Shown here: positions 10,207 to 19,722 of the stretch, piece by piece
Numbering within the stretch: the stretch's first letter is position 1
Layout: the number at the start of each line of letters is the position of its first letter
Assembly (NCBI GenBank): GCA_019279435.1
Contig: JAAALK010000082.1
Span: forward strand, 20,179,116-20,243,115
Source of the DNA: Zizania palustris
Lineage: Eukaryota > Streptophyta > Magnoliopsida > Poales > Poaceae
Reading direction: 5' to 3'
Length of the DNA: 64,000 nucleotides
Translations under genes and position numbers: made by a program
Notes under the pieces: generated by a model
What the model was told of the DNA's origin: nothing
Databases searched by the model: none
What the model saw: the letters and a program-made list of their open reading frames with translations, nothing else

Positions 10207-12310
10207 TGAGGAGCCATGCTGAATAGCGTGGGCCTTATGGCTCCAGATGTGATGAGTCATTGTCAACGATAATCAAAGAGGATAGAAGAAGAGAGGAGAT
10301 CTGCTGCGTCATGGGCCGCGTGTGACTCAGGTACACGGGCAGCGAGCGACTGTCGGGCAGAGGGGCCGCGAAGTCGGGCTGGCCCAATCCGGGTACATGG
10401 GCCAGAAGCAGCAGAAGACCCACTGGGCTGTTGACCAGGATTGACTCAGGTACACGGGCGGTGAGCGATTGCTGGGCTGAGAGAGCTGCGGAATCGGGCC
10501 GGCCCAATCCGGGTACCTGGTGCAATGTCGGTGGAGGCTTTGTCAGTTTCGGTGCAAAATTGACGACCGCTGATCTTGTATCGGACTGTCCAGAAGAGAA
10601 GTCGTAGTTGCTATGAAAGCTTAGCTTCCAGATAAGTCATCTGTAAATAGGAGTTTTCTATTTTGTCCCTAGGCCCACAGTCAGTCAGTCGAGTCTGTAA
10701 AAATATCCTAAGGGCAGTTTAGTCTTTTCTTTTTATTTCAGCGTCTGTAAAAAACCCTAAGGGGCTGGTGGAATATTCCTAGCTATTGGACAACCTATAA
10801 ATAGGGCCCCAATCCCTAGGGTTAGGTGACCCCTTCTAGAATTTACTTTTTAGCCATTTGGGTCACTTTGTGTTCACTATTCACCTTGTCTCTCTCCTGT
10901 TGTGCAGCCGCAATGTTCTTCTGTTCATCTGAATCAGTGAGTGTTTTGATTCATTTTTGGTTCGGTTTCCTCTGCGTGTTGTGTTTCCTGTGAGCTATGT
11001 TTTGATGTGTCTTGCATCGTGTTGTGCACCCAGTTTTGTTAGTTCTGTACGCATTCTTCTTCACTGGAAGCTTCTATTCTTCACGTGAGTACTAGTTCTT
11101 GTGAACTGTAGCAAGTAGTACTACTTTCCTATAGCTACAGTGTGCTAGTACTCTAGCTTTGCTTTTTCTGCGTAGCTTTTTGATCGAGTAGACAGGGCCA
11201 AGTCCCTTTTCTGGGTGTTTCTGGCGAAGCCCCCCTTCTCTGTTCGAAGTCCCTCAGCTCCATGAGACAGGCTTCGATCTGACATTTTCGAGGGCTTTGC
11301 TAGAACTTCGACTTAGTTTCTGTATTGTGAATCTAGCTTTGAAGTATGTTTTGTGCTTAGTGTCTGCTAGCTTGGCATACTTCGACAATCTTTGCGAAGG
11401 TGTACTCAAACTCGATCTTTTCGAAGTCAATACTTTGACAGGCTTCGAAGATAGCTTCGGAGCTTGTCTCTCTGGTAGACTTTGCTCGATGTGTGGTCTC
11501 TGAGGTTCTTCTACTGCTGTCTTTTCCGAAGGTCTTAGTTTGTGAGTTCTAAGTTTGTCATTTGAAGTTAGACCTCGGGTCGAAGGTAATCACTTCGTTT
11601 ATCATACCTCGACCAAGCTAGCTTCAAAGGTAGAGTGTAGGCTTCGATTTTGTCTTGCTGCTGTGTGTGTGGCTTCGCTTATCTTTAGAAGGTTGATTTT
11701 CTGTGAATCTTGTTCGAAGCTTTATGTTCGAAGTTTAGGCTTCGAAGTATACTATCCGAAGCAAGCTTCGATACTGTCATACTTCACTTCGAAGCACACT
11801 TCGCACTCTGCCACACTCGAACTAGGATAGACTCAACAAACCTTCGGAACCTCCACGACAGCCTTCGCTAGACTTTGACAAAGAGACTCCGAAGCAGGCT
11901 TCAACACAGCGAAGCAGGCTTCGACACTGCGAAGCAGGCTTTGACACTACGAAGAAGGCTTCGACACTGCGAAGCAAGCTTCGACACAGCGAAGCAGGCT
12001 TCGCCAAGTTTCGAACAGGAGACAAATTCGAACAGTAACTTCTCATCTCTTTTCATGTACACTTAGATCATCTGTTGAGAAGTTTGATTTGCCATGTTTT
12101 GAATATTTTGTTTATCTGCCTATTAGCACTATATTGGTGTTTCTCTGTTTTGGACACCGGTCGTTTCTAGGGTAGATTATTTAGGCTTGGTTGATCTGTT
12201 TTGCTGCTTAGTCTCTTGAGGTGCATTGGGTATTAGGAACAGGCCAATGATTCGAAAGAATTTTTAAGCGCCCATTCACCCCCCCTCTGGTCGCTACTTT
12301 CGGTCCTATA
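10207..12310 (+). repeat. Element A 3' LTR
   Basis: Starts TGAGGAGCCATG and ends ...GGTCCTATA (the last CA is CTATA, against CTACA in the 5' copy), then TSD GAGGG. TATA at 10796-10804. The 20-bp array has six units (11891-12010). Confidence 0.96.
11891..12010 (+). repeat. 20-bp tandem array in A 3' LTR (6 units)
   Basis: Six units at 20-bp spacing from 11891, one more than in the 5' LTR, showing unit gain or loss after insertion. Confidence 0.9.
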
Positions 12311-12473
12311 GAGGGGTCCGATAGTACACAATGACTTGGCTGTACCGAAGGTTTTGGTATTTTGGGAGGTACACCGGAGTGTGTGCCGGAGGTTGTTAAA
12401 CCGGAGAGGTCTCCGGGGTAGTGGATACACTTGTCTATTTGTCTGTGGTGCACAGGTGACGTTGGAGGCAACA
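12311..12473 (+). repeat. Element B 5' LTR, segment 2
   Basis: Continues B's LTR after insertion A (compare 38151-38320 in the 3' LTR) and stops at 12473 where E is inserted; CAACA at 12469-12473 recurs at 18029-18033. Confidence 0.93.
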
Positions 12474-13383
12474 TGATGGGGGAGTGGTCCCGATCTTCCG
12501 CTAGGTAAGGGATAAACTTGGGTTGGTGGAGAATCTCGACGTTGGCGATCCAAGGCTCCGGTCCGGCGGATCAAAACCTCGCAATCGTTACACCACTGTC
12601 TCCGTTGGTTATCAACCACGCAGGACGCGATTGACCTCGCCACGAAGGCTAATTCCTGCAAGCGAACCCAAGAACACAAGCAAGAACAGGAAGGATACAA
12701 ATCGAATGCCAAATCACAGACAAACGAAGATAAGTTGAGGTTTCACAAACGCCAATGCGGCAGCCAATCGGTCCGGCGCAAGAGGCGGGATCTAAACACA
12801 ACAGTGTAGATGCAACAAAGCAAAACCTAACCCTAGAAGTTGGCTGGCGTGAGAATATATAGGGCGGCGGCCTGTGGAAGGGAAACAGACTTGGGCTGTG
12901 GGCTAGAAGACGTACAGACTCAGATTATGGCCAACACGGCCCAGTTCTGTCACGCAGTACTGTTTTAAATACACAGGTCGACTCGAGACTCCAAATGATG
13001 TGAAACCAACGGCAAACGATCCGTCTTCTCCTCAGATTTCCAAAAAGTCAAAGAACGCGCCAATCGGACTTCGTATGAGGAAGTTATGCCCATTTTGGTG
13101 AATGGTGGTCGATGTAGTCCGAACCAGCGAATTCTTGGCTTCAAATCATCCGTGCGGCTCCGTCTTCAACTCCAACTCTTCTATTCCATCTCCCATGTTC
13201 CTAAGCAACAAAATATCACTAGAATTCAGTAGCATCCCGTCCAAACAAATATAATCAAAGTTGCTAAGGAAAGAATTAACCTCATGGTTCAAGCGACGGG
13301 CACGGGCGCGTGTGATTGGTCCTTGTAGCTGAATTGTAGGTGGAGGCTCCATGTGTGTATCATGTGAAGTGATGTCCTCATCA
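12474..13383 (-). repeat. Element E 3' LTR
   Basis: 910 bp, nearly identical to 17119-18028. The last 238 bp of the pol frame (13383 down to 13146) lie inside it. Confidence 0.96.
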
Positions 13384-15878
13384 TCCTCCCCCTCTTGAAT
13401 TGGAGTCGTCCTTGACTCAAGCTCATCATCATCTCCCAAATAGGGCTTTAAATCTGAAATGTTAAATGTGGGACTAACCCCAAAAGCTGCAGGCAACTCA
13501 AGCTTATATGCATTGTCATTTATCTTCTCAAGTACACGGAAAGGACCATCAGCACGGGGCATCAATTTAGACTTTCGTAATTCAGGAAAACGATCCTTGC
13601 GCAAGTGCAACCAAACAAGATCACCCGGTTCAAATGTTATCTCTTTTCTACCCTTACTACCATAAGCACGATATTTCTCATTCATTTTCTCTATGTTTGC
13701 TTTAGTAGTTTCATGCATCTTAAGCAATAATTCAGCACGTGTAGTAGCATCAAAATTCAAGTTTTCAGATGGTGGTAATGGTAGCAAATCAATAGGAGCA
13801 CGCGGATTAAAACCATAGACCACTTGAAACGGACTTACCTTAGTAGTGGAGTGTACTGACCTATTATATGCAAACTCAATATGAGGTAGACACTCTTCCC
13901 AAAGCTTCAAGTTGGTCTTCAAAACAGCCCTCAACATGGTGGACAATGTGCGGTTGACGACCTCCGTTTGTCCATCCGTTTGGGGGTGGCAAGTAGTAGA
14001 AAACAGCAGCTTCGTCCCCAACTTATGCCACAACGTCCTCCAAAAATGACTTAAGAATTTGGCATCACGATCTGAAACGATGGTATTGGGAACTCCATGC
14101 AAGCGTACGACCTCTCTGAAAAACAAATCAGCAACATTTGTAGCATCGTCGCTCTTGTGACAAGGTATAAAATGCGCCATTTTAGAGAAACGATCTACCA
14201 CCACAAAAATACTATCTCTCCCCCTCCTAGTTCTAGGTAATCCTAACACAAAATCCATAGAAATATCCTCCCAAGGTATACTAGGAACGGGCAGAGGCAT
14301 ATAAAGACCATGTGGGTTTAGACGGGACTTAGCTTTATTGCAAGTAGTGCATCGTGCCACATAGCGCTCAACATCTCGTCTCATCCTAGGCCAATAGAAA
14401 TGTGTGGACAGCACATCTTCGGTTTTCTTGGATCCAAAATGACCCATCAAACCACCACCATGTGCTTCCTGCAATAACAACAAGCGAAGAGAGCTAGCCG
14501 GCACACATAACTTGTTAGCACGAAAAAGATATCCATTATTCAGCACATATTTGTTCCAAGCACGGACATCTGTACAATTTGCAAAAGCATCTTTGAAGTC
14601 CAAATCAGTAGCATACATGTCCTTCAATGTTTCTAAACCAAAGATCTTATAATCAAGTTGAGAAAGCAATGTATAACGTCTAGACAAAGCATCCGCAATC
14701 ACATTATCTTTCCCTTTCTTATGCTTAATGATGTATGGAAAAGTTTCAATAAATTCTACCCATTTAGCATGTCGTTTATTCAGATTTGCTTGACTACGTA
14801 TATGCTTCAATGCTTCATGATCCGAATGAATAATAAACTCCTTAGGCAAAAGGTAATGTTGCCAAGTTTCAAGCACACGCACTAAGGCATATAATTCCTT
14901 ATCATAGGTAGAATAGTTCAACTGTGGGCCATGTAATTTCTCACTAAAATAGGCCACGGGTTTACCTCCTTGCAGCAGCACACCTCCTAATCCAAACCCA
15001 CTAGCATCACATTCTAACTCGAAAGGCTTACTGAAGTCGGGTAGCTGAAGTAGAGGTGCATGTGTAAGACGATCTTTGAGTGTGGCAAAAGCTTGTTCAT
15101 GTGCTGGCTCCCACGCAAAAGTAATTCCCTTCTTGGTCAACTCATGCAAAGGACTGGTTATGGTGCTGAAATCTTTCACAAGACGCTGATAGAAACCTGC
15201 AAGACCAAGAAAACTACGTGTTGCAAGGTTCGTTTTAGTTGCATGCATGACACGTCCTTTCAGATTAATAAGTTGTGATGAGGAAGGAGAAACAACTTTA
15301 TCTTTTTGTTGACTCGAAAGTGTTTCAGCTACTTGCTGATTTTCAGAAGGTTGTTTGCTCTTTTGTGAGTCCCTAGCACGTTTTTCTTGTTCAAATTTCA
15401 CAATTTCAGCAGGAGTCATAGGAAGCAATGTAACTTTCTTTCCTTTATACATAAATGTGTACTTATTGCTCCTACCATGGTGTGTAGCATCAGTATCATA
15501 TACCCAAGGTGTACCAAGTAATAGAGAACATGCTTGCATTGGTACTACATCAAAATCAGCACTTCCAAAGTATGTACCAATGGAAAATTCGATGTGAACA
15601 GTTTGTGTTACCTTGACCTTACCGCTGTCGTTGAGCCATTGCACATGGTAAGGGTGTGGATGTGCACGTGTGGGAAGTTGAAGCTTAGTTACCACGTCGA
15701 GGCTCACCAAATTGTTGCAACTACCGCTGTCGATGATGACACGCGCACGACGGTCTTTGACGCGGAAGAAGGTCTGAAATATATTGTTCCGTTGTGACTG
15801 GTCGTCCTGTTCCATGTGAGTGCTCAAGTCACGTTGTACAATAAGTGCTGCCATGTTAGTGAAAAGATAAAGCAACAA
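13146..15878 (-). CDS. pol: Element E pol: protease, RNase H and integrase, RT deleted in frame
   Basis: A single open frame of 910 codons. Residues 37-125 are an aspartic protease with 'IIDSGSCNN' (about 48-56). At about residue 220 ('ATKTNLAT' then 'RSFLGLAGFY') the sequence jumps from the protease-RT linker to the RT thumb/RNase H start: the fingers and palm with the YxDD motif are missing. RNase H follows (about 255-400; 'ELECDASG', 'HSDHEAL', 'ADALSR'), then integrase with an HHCC zinc region (to about 515, 'ARCTTCNKAK') and a D-D-E core at 'SMDFVLGLP', 'TIVSDRDAKF' and 'DGQTEVVNRTL'. The C-terminal part (about 770-830) resembles CRM-group pol ends, and the last ~80 residues are encoded in the LTR. 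The start Met is arbitrary; upstream coding sequence is lost. Expression is unknown. Confidence 0.9.
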   Translation of the reverse strand: MLLYLFTNMAALIVQRDLSTHMEQDDQSQRNNIFQTFFRVKDRRARVIIDSGSCNNLVSLDVVTKLQLPTRAHPHPYHVQWLNDSGKVKVTQTVHIEFSIGTYFGSADFDVVPMQACSLLLGTPWVYDTDATHHGRSNKYTFMYKGKKVTLLPMTPAEIVKFEQEKRARDSQKSKQPSENQQVAETLSSQQKDKVVSPSSSQLINLKGRVMHATKTNLATRSFLGLAGFYQRLVKDFSTITSPLHELTKKGITFAWEPAHEQAFATLKDRLTHAPLLQLPDFSKPFELECDASGFGLGGVLLQGGKPVAYFSEKLHGPQLNYSTYDKELYALVRVLETWQHYLLPKEFIIHSDHEALKHIRSQANLNKRHAKWVEFIETFPYIIKHKKGKDNVIADALSRRYTLLSQLDYKIFGLETLKDMYATDLDFKDAFANCTDVRAWNKYVLNNGYLFRANKLCVPASSLRLLLLQEAHGGGLMGHFGSKKTEDVLSTHFYWPRMRRDVERYVARCTTCNKAKSRLNPHGLYMPLPVPSIPWEDISMDFVLGLPRTRRGRDSIFVVVDRFSKMAHFIPCHKSDDATNVADLFFREVVRLHGVPNTIVSDRDAKFLSHFWRTLWHKLGTKLLFSTTCHPQTDGQTEVVNRTLSTMLRAVLKTNLKLWEECLPHIEFAYNRSVHSTTKVSPFQVVYGFNPRAPIDLLPLPPSENLNFDATTRAELLLKMHETTKANIEKMNEKYRAYGSKGRKEITFEPGDLVWLHLRKDRFPELRKSKLMPRADGPFRVLEKINDNAYKLELPAAFGVSPTFNISDLKPYLGDDDELESRTTPIQEGEDDEDITSHDTHMEPPPTIQLQGPITRARARRLNHEVNSFLSNFDYICLDGMLLNSSDILLLRNMGDGIEELELKTEPHG
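13384..13396 (-). promoter_or_regulatory. Element E polypurine tract inside the pol frame
   Basis: On the minus strand AAGAGGGGGAGGA abuts the 3' LTR start (TGATGAGGAC). It encodes part of the acidic run 'QEGEDDED', so the priming site is also coding. G keeps the same arrangement near 51670-51690. Confidence 0.75.
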
Positions 15879-17104
15879 AGAATAATCCTTATGTAAAACA
15901 GCTAGGTCTGGTGGTGGGTGTGGGGTGGAAGCAATTCGTCAAGCACCTTACCCACGCTTGCAAGTGTTCTTACCACGCCGCAGTGAGGTCACCGGCCTAC
16001 AGGTGATGAACCAAGTGGAAGGTGGTGTACAATTGCAAGAAATGATCCTGTCCTGACCAAGAGAAAGGTGTAGCTTGGAAGGCAAGTGAGTAGCAAGGAT
16101 TAGCGATAATAATAACAGTTAAACCAAGTTCAATAAGTATTCCCAAGTACTCGTCAAAGTTGCTGACCGTAGTGCTCCCAAAGTGAAAGTTCAAGTAATA
16201 GAGGGAAACTATGTGCCCAAAAATCAAAAAGGAAGCAAAAACAGGTCAAAATCAGCTCTCTATAGATTGGACAAGGGATCGGCCAAGAGATCGGACAAGT
16301 GATCGGACAAGGGTATGTGCACAATTTTTTTTTTCTGCTGCTGTTCGGATCGGACAAGAGTTCGGACAAAGGTTCAGACAAGAGATCGGACAAGCAACAA
16401 ACAGCCAAAGACTGCCTCAGATTGGACAAGAGTTCGGACAGGAGTTCGGACAAGAGTTCGGACAAGAGTTCGGACAAGCAACTAACAGCCCGCTTCTCTT
16501 TTTTTTATATTTTTTTTCTCCTTTTTTTTTCACTCTATTTTTTTTGAAACAAGGATGACCAGAGGAGTAACCACAAAAATTTGCACCTACAAATGAGGTG
16601 GGATGTGGCTCACAAAATTCAAACAAGTTTGCTGTCCGACGAGCAAAAACTTTGTCCAATTTTTTTCTTTATCTTCCCGATTTTTTTTGGCGATTTTGGT
16701 GAGGGCTAACCGACCTTTGTGGTTAGGGTACCCTCCAAATTGAGTCAGGAACACGCTCAAAAAATTTCAGATTTTTCTGCCAAACGAGCGAAAAGTTATG
16801 CCTGTTTTACTGAAGGGGGGTCACAAAGAGCAGATGTGGAAAACAAATAGGGTTGCGGAAGGGGGGGTTTTTTTGGTGGGGAATTTTTTCTGAGACACAA
16901 GAACAACTACTACTCAAACGACACAGAGGGATGACTAAACCAGCAACAAGACTCGACCAAGAACACGAACTCAACAAAGTTAAAACTGGAATTAAAATCG
17001 CAAGGCACAAAGGGGTTCTCGGTGGGGAAATTTTTTTTTGGTGCGGTTTTCTGGACTCTGGGTAAAAACAAAAACAGATCGAGATTACCTAACGGGAAAT
17101 CTGA
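15879..17104 (-). other. Element E leader region without gag
   Basis: Between the PBS and the pol frame I see no gag-like ORF. It holds a 12-bp tandem repeat region (16262-16478), homopolymer T runs near 16500-16550, and otherwise unremarkable sequence. Gag was presumably deleted. Confidence 0.7.
16262..16478 (-). repeat. 12-bp tandem repeat clusters in E leader
   Basis: Three clusters of a 12-bp unit close to TTCGGACAAGAG or GATCGGACAAGA (plus-strand reading) near 16262-16315, 16350-16395 and 16424-16478. Frames through it are open only because the unit length is a multiple of three. Confidence 0.8.
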
Positions 17105-17116
17105 GCTCTGATACCA
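17105..17116 (-). other. Element E primer-binding site
   Basis: Plus-strand GCTCTGATACCA is the complement of TGGTATCAGAGC (initiator tRNA-Met PBS), two bases from the 5' LTR at 17119. Confidence 0.92.
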
Positions 17117-17118
17117 GC

Positions 17119-18028
17119 TGATGGGGGAGTGGTCCCGATCTTCCGCTAGGTAAGGGATAAACTTGGGTTGGTGGAGAATCTCGACGTTGGCGATCCAAGG
17201 CTCCGGTCCGGCGGATCAAAACCTCGCAATCGTTACACCACTGTCTCCGTTGGTTATCAACCACGCAGGACGCGATTGACCTCGCCACGAAGGCTAATTT
17301 CTGCAAGCGAACCCAAGAACAAAAGCAAGAACAGGAAGGATACAAATCGAATGCCAAATCACAGACAAACGAAGATAAGTTGAGGTTTCACAAACGCCAA
17401 TGCGGCAGCCAATCGGTCCGGCGCAAGAGGCGGGATCTAAACACAACAGTGTAGATGCAACAAAGCAAAACCTAACCCTAGAAGTTGGCTGGCGTGAGAA
17501 TATATAGGGCGGCGGCCTGTGGAAGGGAAACAGACTTGGGCTGTGGGCTAGAAGACGTACAGACTCAGATTATGGCCAACACGGCCCAGTTCTGTCACGC
17601 AGTACTGTTTTAAATACACAGGTCGACTCGAGACTCCAAATGATGTGAAACCAACGGCAAACGATCCGTCTTCTCCTCAGCTTTCCAAAAAGTCAAAGAA
17701 CGCGCCAATCGGACTTCGTATGAGGAAGTTATGCCCATTTTGGTGAATGGTGGTCGATGTAGTCCGAACCAGCGAATTCTTGGCTTCAAATCATCCGTGC
17801 GGCTCCGTCTTCAACTCCAACTCTTCTATTCCATCTCCCATGTTCCTAAGCAACAAAATATCACTAGAATTCAGTAGCATCCCGTCCAAACAAATATAAT
17901 CAAAGTTGCTAAGGAAAGAATTAACCTCATGGTTCAAGCGACGGGCACGGGCGCGTGTGATTGGTCCTTGTAGCTGAATTGTAGGTGGAGGCTCCATGTG
18001 TGTATCATGTGAAGTGATGTCCTCATCA
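17119..18028 (-). repeat. Element E 5' LTR
   Basis: 910 bp. A TATATA motif at 17501-17506 (GAATATATAGGG on the plus strand) is a candidate TATA box in minus orientation. It carries a copy of the pol C-terminus (17791-18028). Confidence 0.95.
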
Positions 18029-19658
18029 CAACAGACGGTTCGTAGCAGGTGAACCTGGGTCAAGCGGGAGGCTTCATGCTGGGCGAGCAGGGATCTCGGT
18101 CACGAAGGCTGCGAGGGGTCGAGGTCGGTCCATGGGTCAAGGTGTGCGAGGTGAAGGCAGAGAGGGCGGAGTGTGGATCCGGCTGAAGGTACTCCGAGAT
18201 GAAGTCATCGGAGGTGAGGCACTTCGAAGGATACTCCAAATGGAGTGACTTTGTAGTATGGCGGACAAAGTCCTCAGTAATGAGGCAAGGCATTCGAAGT
18301 GCGCTCTAGAGGGAGGCACTCGAAGGTATACCCGATGGAGGTCTTAGAAGTCGAGGTGCATCGAAGGCATGGTCCAGGTGAGATTCGTCGAGGAGTGTGC
18401 TCCGGGAGAGACACTGCGACGAAGTGCTCATGGAATGCTTCATGCGAAGGCCTTGGACGAGGGAGGGACTTCGAAGGGTGGTACTCCGAAGGTGGGGCTT
18501 CGGAGTGTGGTTGACTTGAGGTACTTCGGCCATGCATGGCTTCGGTACATGGACTGACGGAGTTCGAGCTGTAAGAAGCTGCGAAGCCATGGTGGTCCAC
18601 TCCGGAGGTGTTGGTGCGAAGGCTAAAGGGCTTTGACGGCCTCGACTCAAAACTGTCACTCTATCGAAGGCTGACTTCGGTGAAGCGAAGGCCGTCAGGC
18701 TCAAGGCTTCTCACCGAAGCTACCACACCCCTCGCGTTCGAAGGGGGCTTCAGAAGAATCCAAGACTGCAAAGGCTGACTGTGTCTGCTCTACATAAGCT
18801 GATGTTGTCTCCTCTGCGAAGCTGACAAAAGAAGCCTCCAAATAAAGTAGACTACCAATTGTACCCCCTGTTCTGATGAGACAAAACCAGTGTAAACCCT
18901 AGGGGTAAAGTAGTCTATTCACAAGGCTAAATAGTGCCTATAAATAGTGGATGCTAGCTAGACAATAGTAACACTTTGAGTAGTCATTGTATAACTCCTG
19001 TGCTAGCCGCCATTTTTCTCTGTGTTCAACCTGTGAGTTCTTTTTGTGTTCCCTGTTCAAGTAATGAAACTTTGATTCTATTTTCAATTGTGCTTGAACT
19101 TGTATGACTACTTTGCACGACGTGCTTTGATTTCTCTGTGCACCATCTTCTTTTGGGTTAAGTTTGTGCACTGGATCTCTTCTGGAGAAGTGTGTGAGAG
19201 GTTTGTCTGTGTGAAGTGTGATTTTTTAGTGTGTGTTCGCTCTGTGTAAACTGAGGCTAGTCCTCTCTGATTACTAGCGAAGCACTGTTTTGGGTTAACT
19301 CGAAGCCTAGTACCAGTTGCTAGTGAAGAGTATTTGGTCGAAGTCCTCAGAGGGAAGTCTGCTCTTGCGAAGGGTGAAGTGTGAAGCCTGCTCGCAGGCA
19401 CCCAGTGAGCGGAGCCTGCACTGACTTAGCAGAGTTGATTTTTTGGTGTTGTGGGTGGAGGGAAGTCTTCTTGACTTTGAACTTTTGCCCCTTATGAAGC
19501 CTGGTTTCGGAGCTTTGAAATACCTCCAAACCAAAACTTCGAAGGGTGTGTTCGAAGCCTGTTCCGCAGAAGACAGAATTAAAACAAAAGGCTATATTTT
19601 GTCTGAAATTTTAAAAGCTCCCATTCACCCCCCTCTGGTCGTCGTTTCTAGTCCAACA
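18029..19658 (+). repeat. Element B 5' LTR, segment 3
   Basis: Aligns with 38321-40017 of the 3' LTR. TATA box TATAAATAG at 18939-18947. It ends ...GTCCAACA before the PBS. It lacks 72 bp present at 39593-39664 in the 3' LTR, which accounts for nearly all of the length difference (1945 versus 2018 bp). Confidence 0.93.
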
Positions 19659-19660
19659 AT

Positions 19661-19672
19661 TGGTATCAGAGC
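19661..19672 (+). other. Element B primer-binding site
   Basis: TGGTATCAGAGC two bases after the LTR end; initiator tRNA-Met type. Confidence 0.92.
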
Positions 19673-19722
19673 GAGTTAAGATCACCAGTTGACCTTAACC
19701 GGTTTTGTGATCTATTGGTGAC

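Larger units (their letters stand above)
889..12310 (+). mobile_element. Element A: Sirevirus-type Ty1/copia retrotransposon, complete but inactive
   Basis: An 11,422-bp element inserted in the 5' LTR of B, with TSD GAGGG at 884-888 and 12311-12315. LTRs are 889-2972 (2084 bp) and 10207-12310 (2104 bp); the 20-bp difference equals one unit of an internal 20-bp tandem array. PBS, gag, protease, integrase, RT, RNase H and several polypurine tracts are in the Pseudoviridae order (integrase before RT). Several frameshifts and stops in gag and pol make it non-functional. No envelope-like ORF is seen after pol. Confidence 0.96.
12474..18028 (-). mobile_element. Element E: CRM-like Ty3/gypsy element, internally deleted, recent
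   Basis: A 5,555-bp minus-strand element with TSD CAACA. Both LTRs are 910 bp (5' LTR 17119-18028, 3' LTR 12474-13383) with three mismatches that I can see (12655/17300, 12676/17321, 13036/17681). It has an initiator-Met PBS and a pol frame running into the 3' LTR, an arrangement described for CRM-clade chromoviruses. Gag is absent and the RT is deleted, so it would need proteins in trans. CRM placement is inference from the pol C-terminus and LTR overlap. Confidence 0.9.

Noticed and set aside
16154..16477. ORFs with repeated Ser-Glu-Leu-Leu or Ser-Asp-Lys in E leader
   Set aside because: They come from a 12-bp tandem repeat and match no gag.
18200..18840. Several ORFs of 60-130 codons in B's LTRs
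   Set aside because: They lie in LTR sequence on both strands, overlap one another, and are not preserved between the 5' and 3' LTRs.
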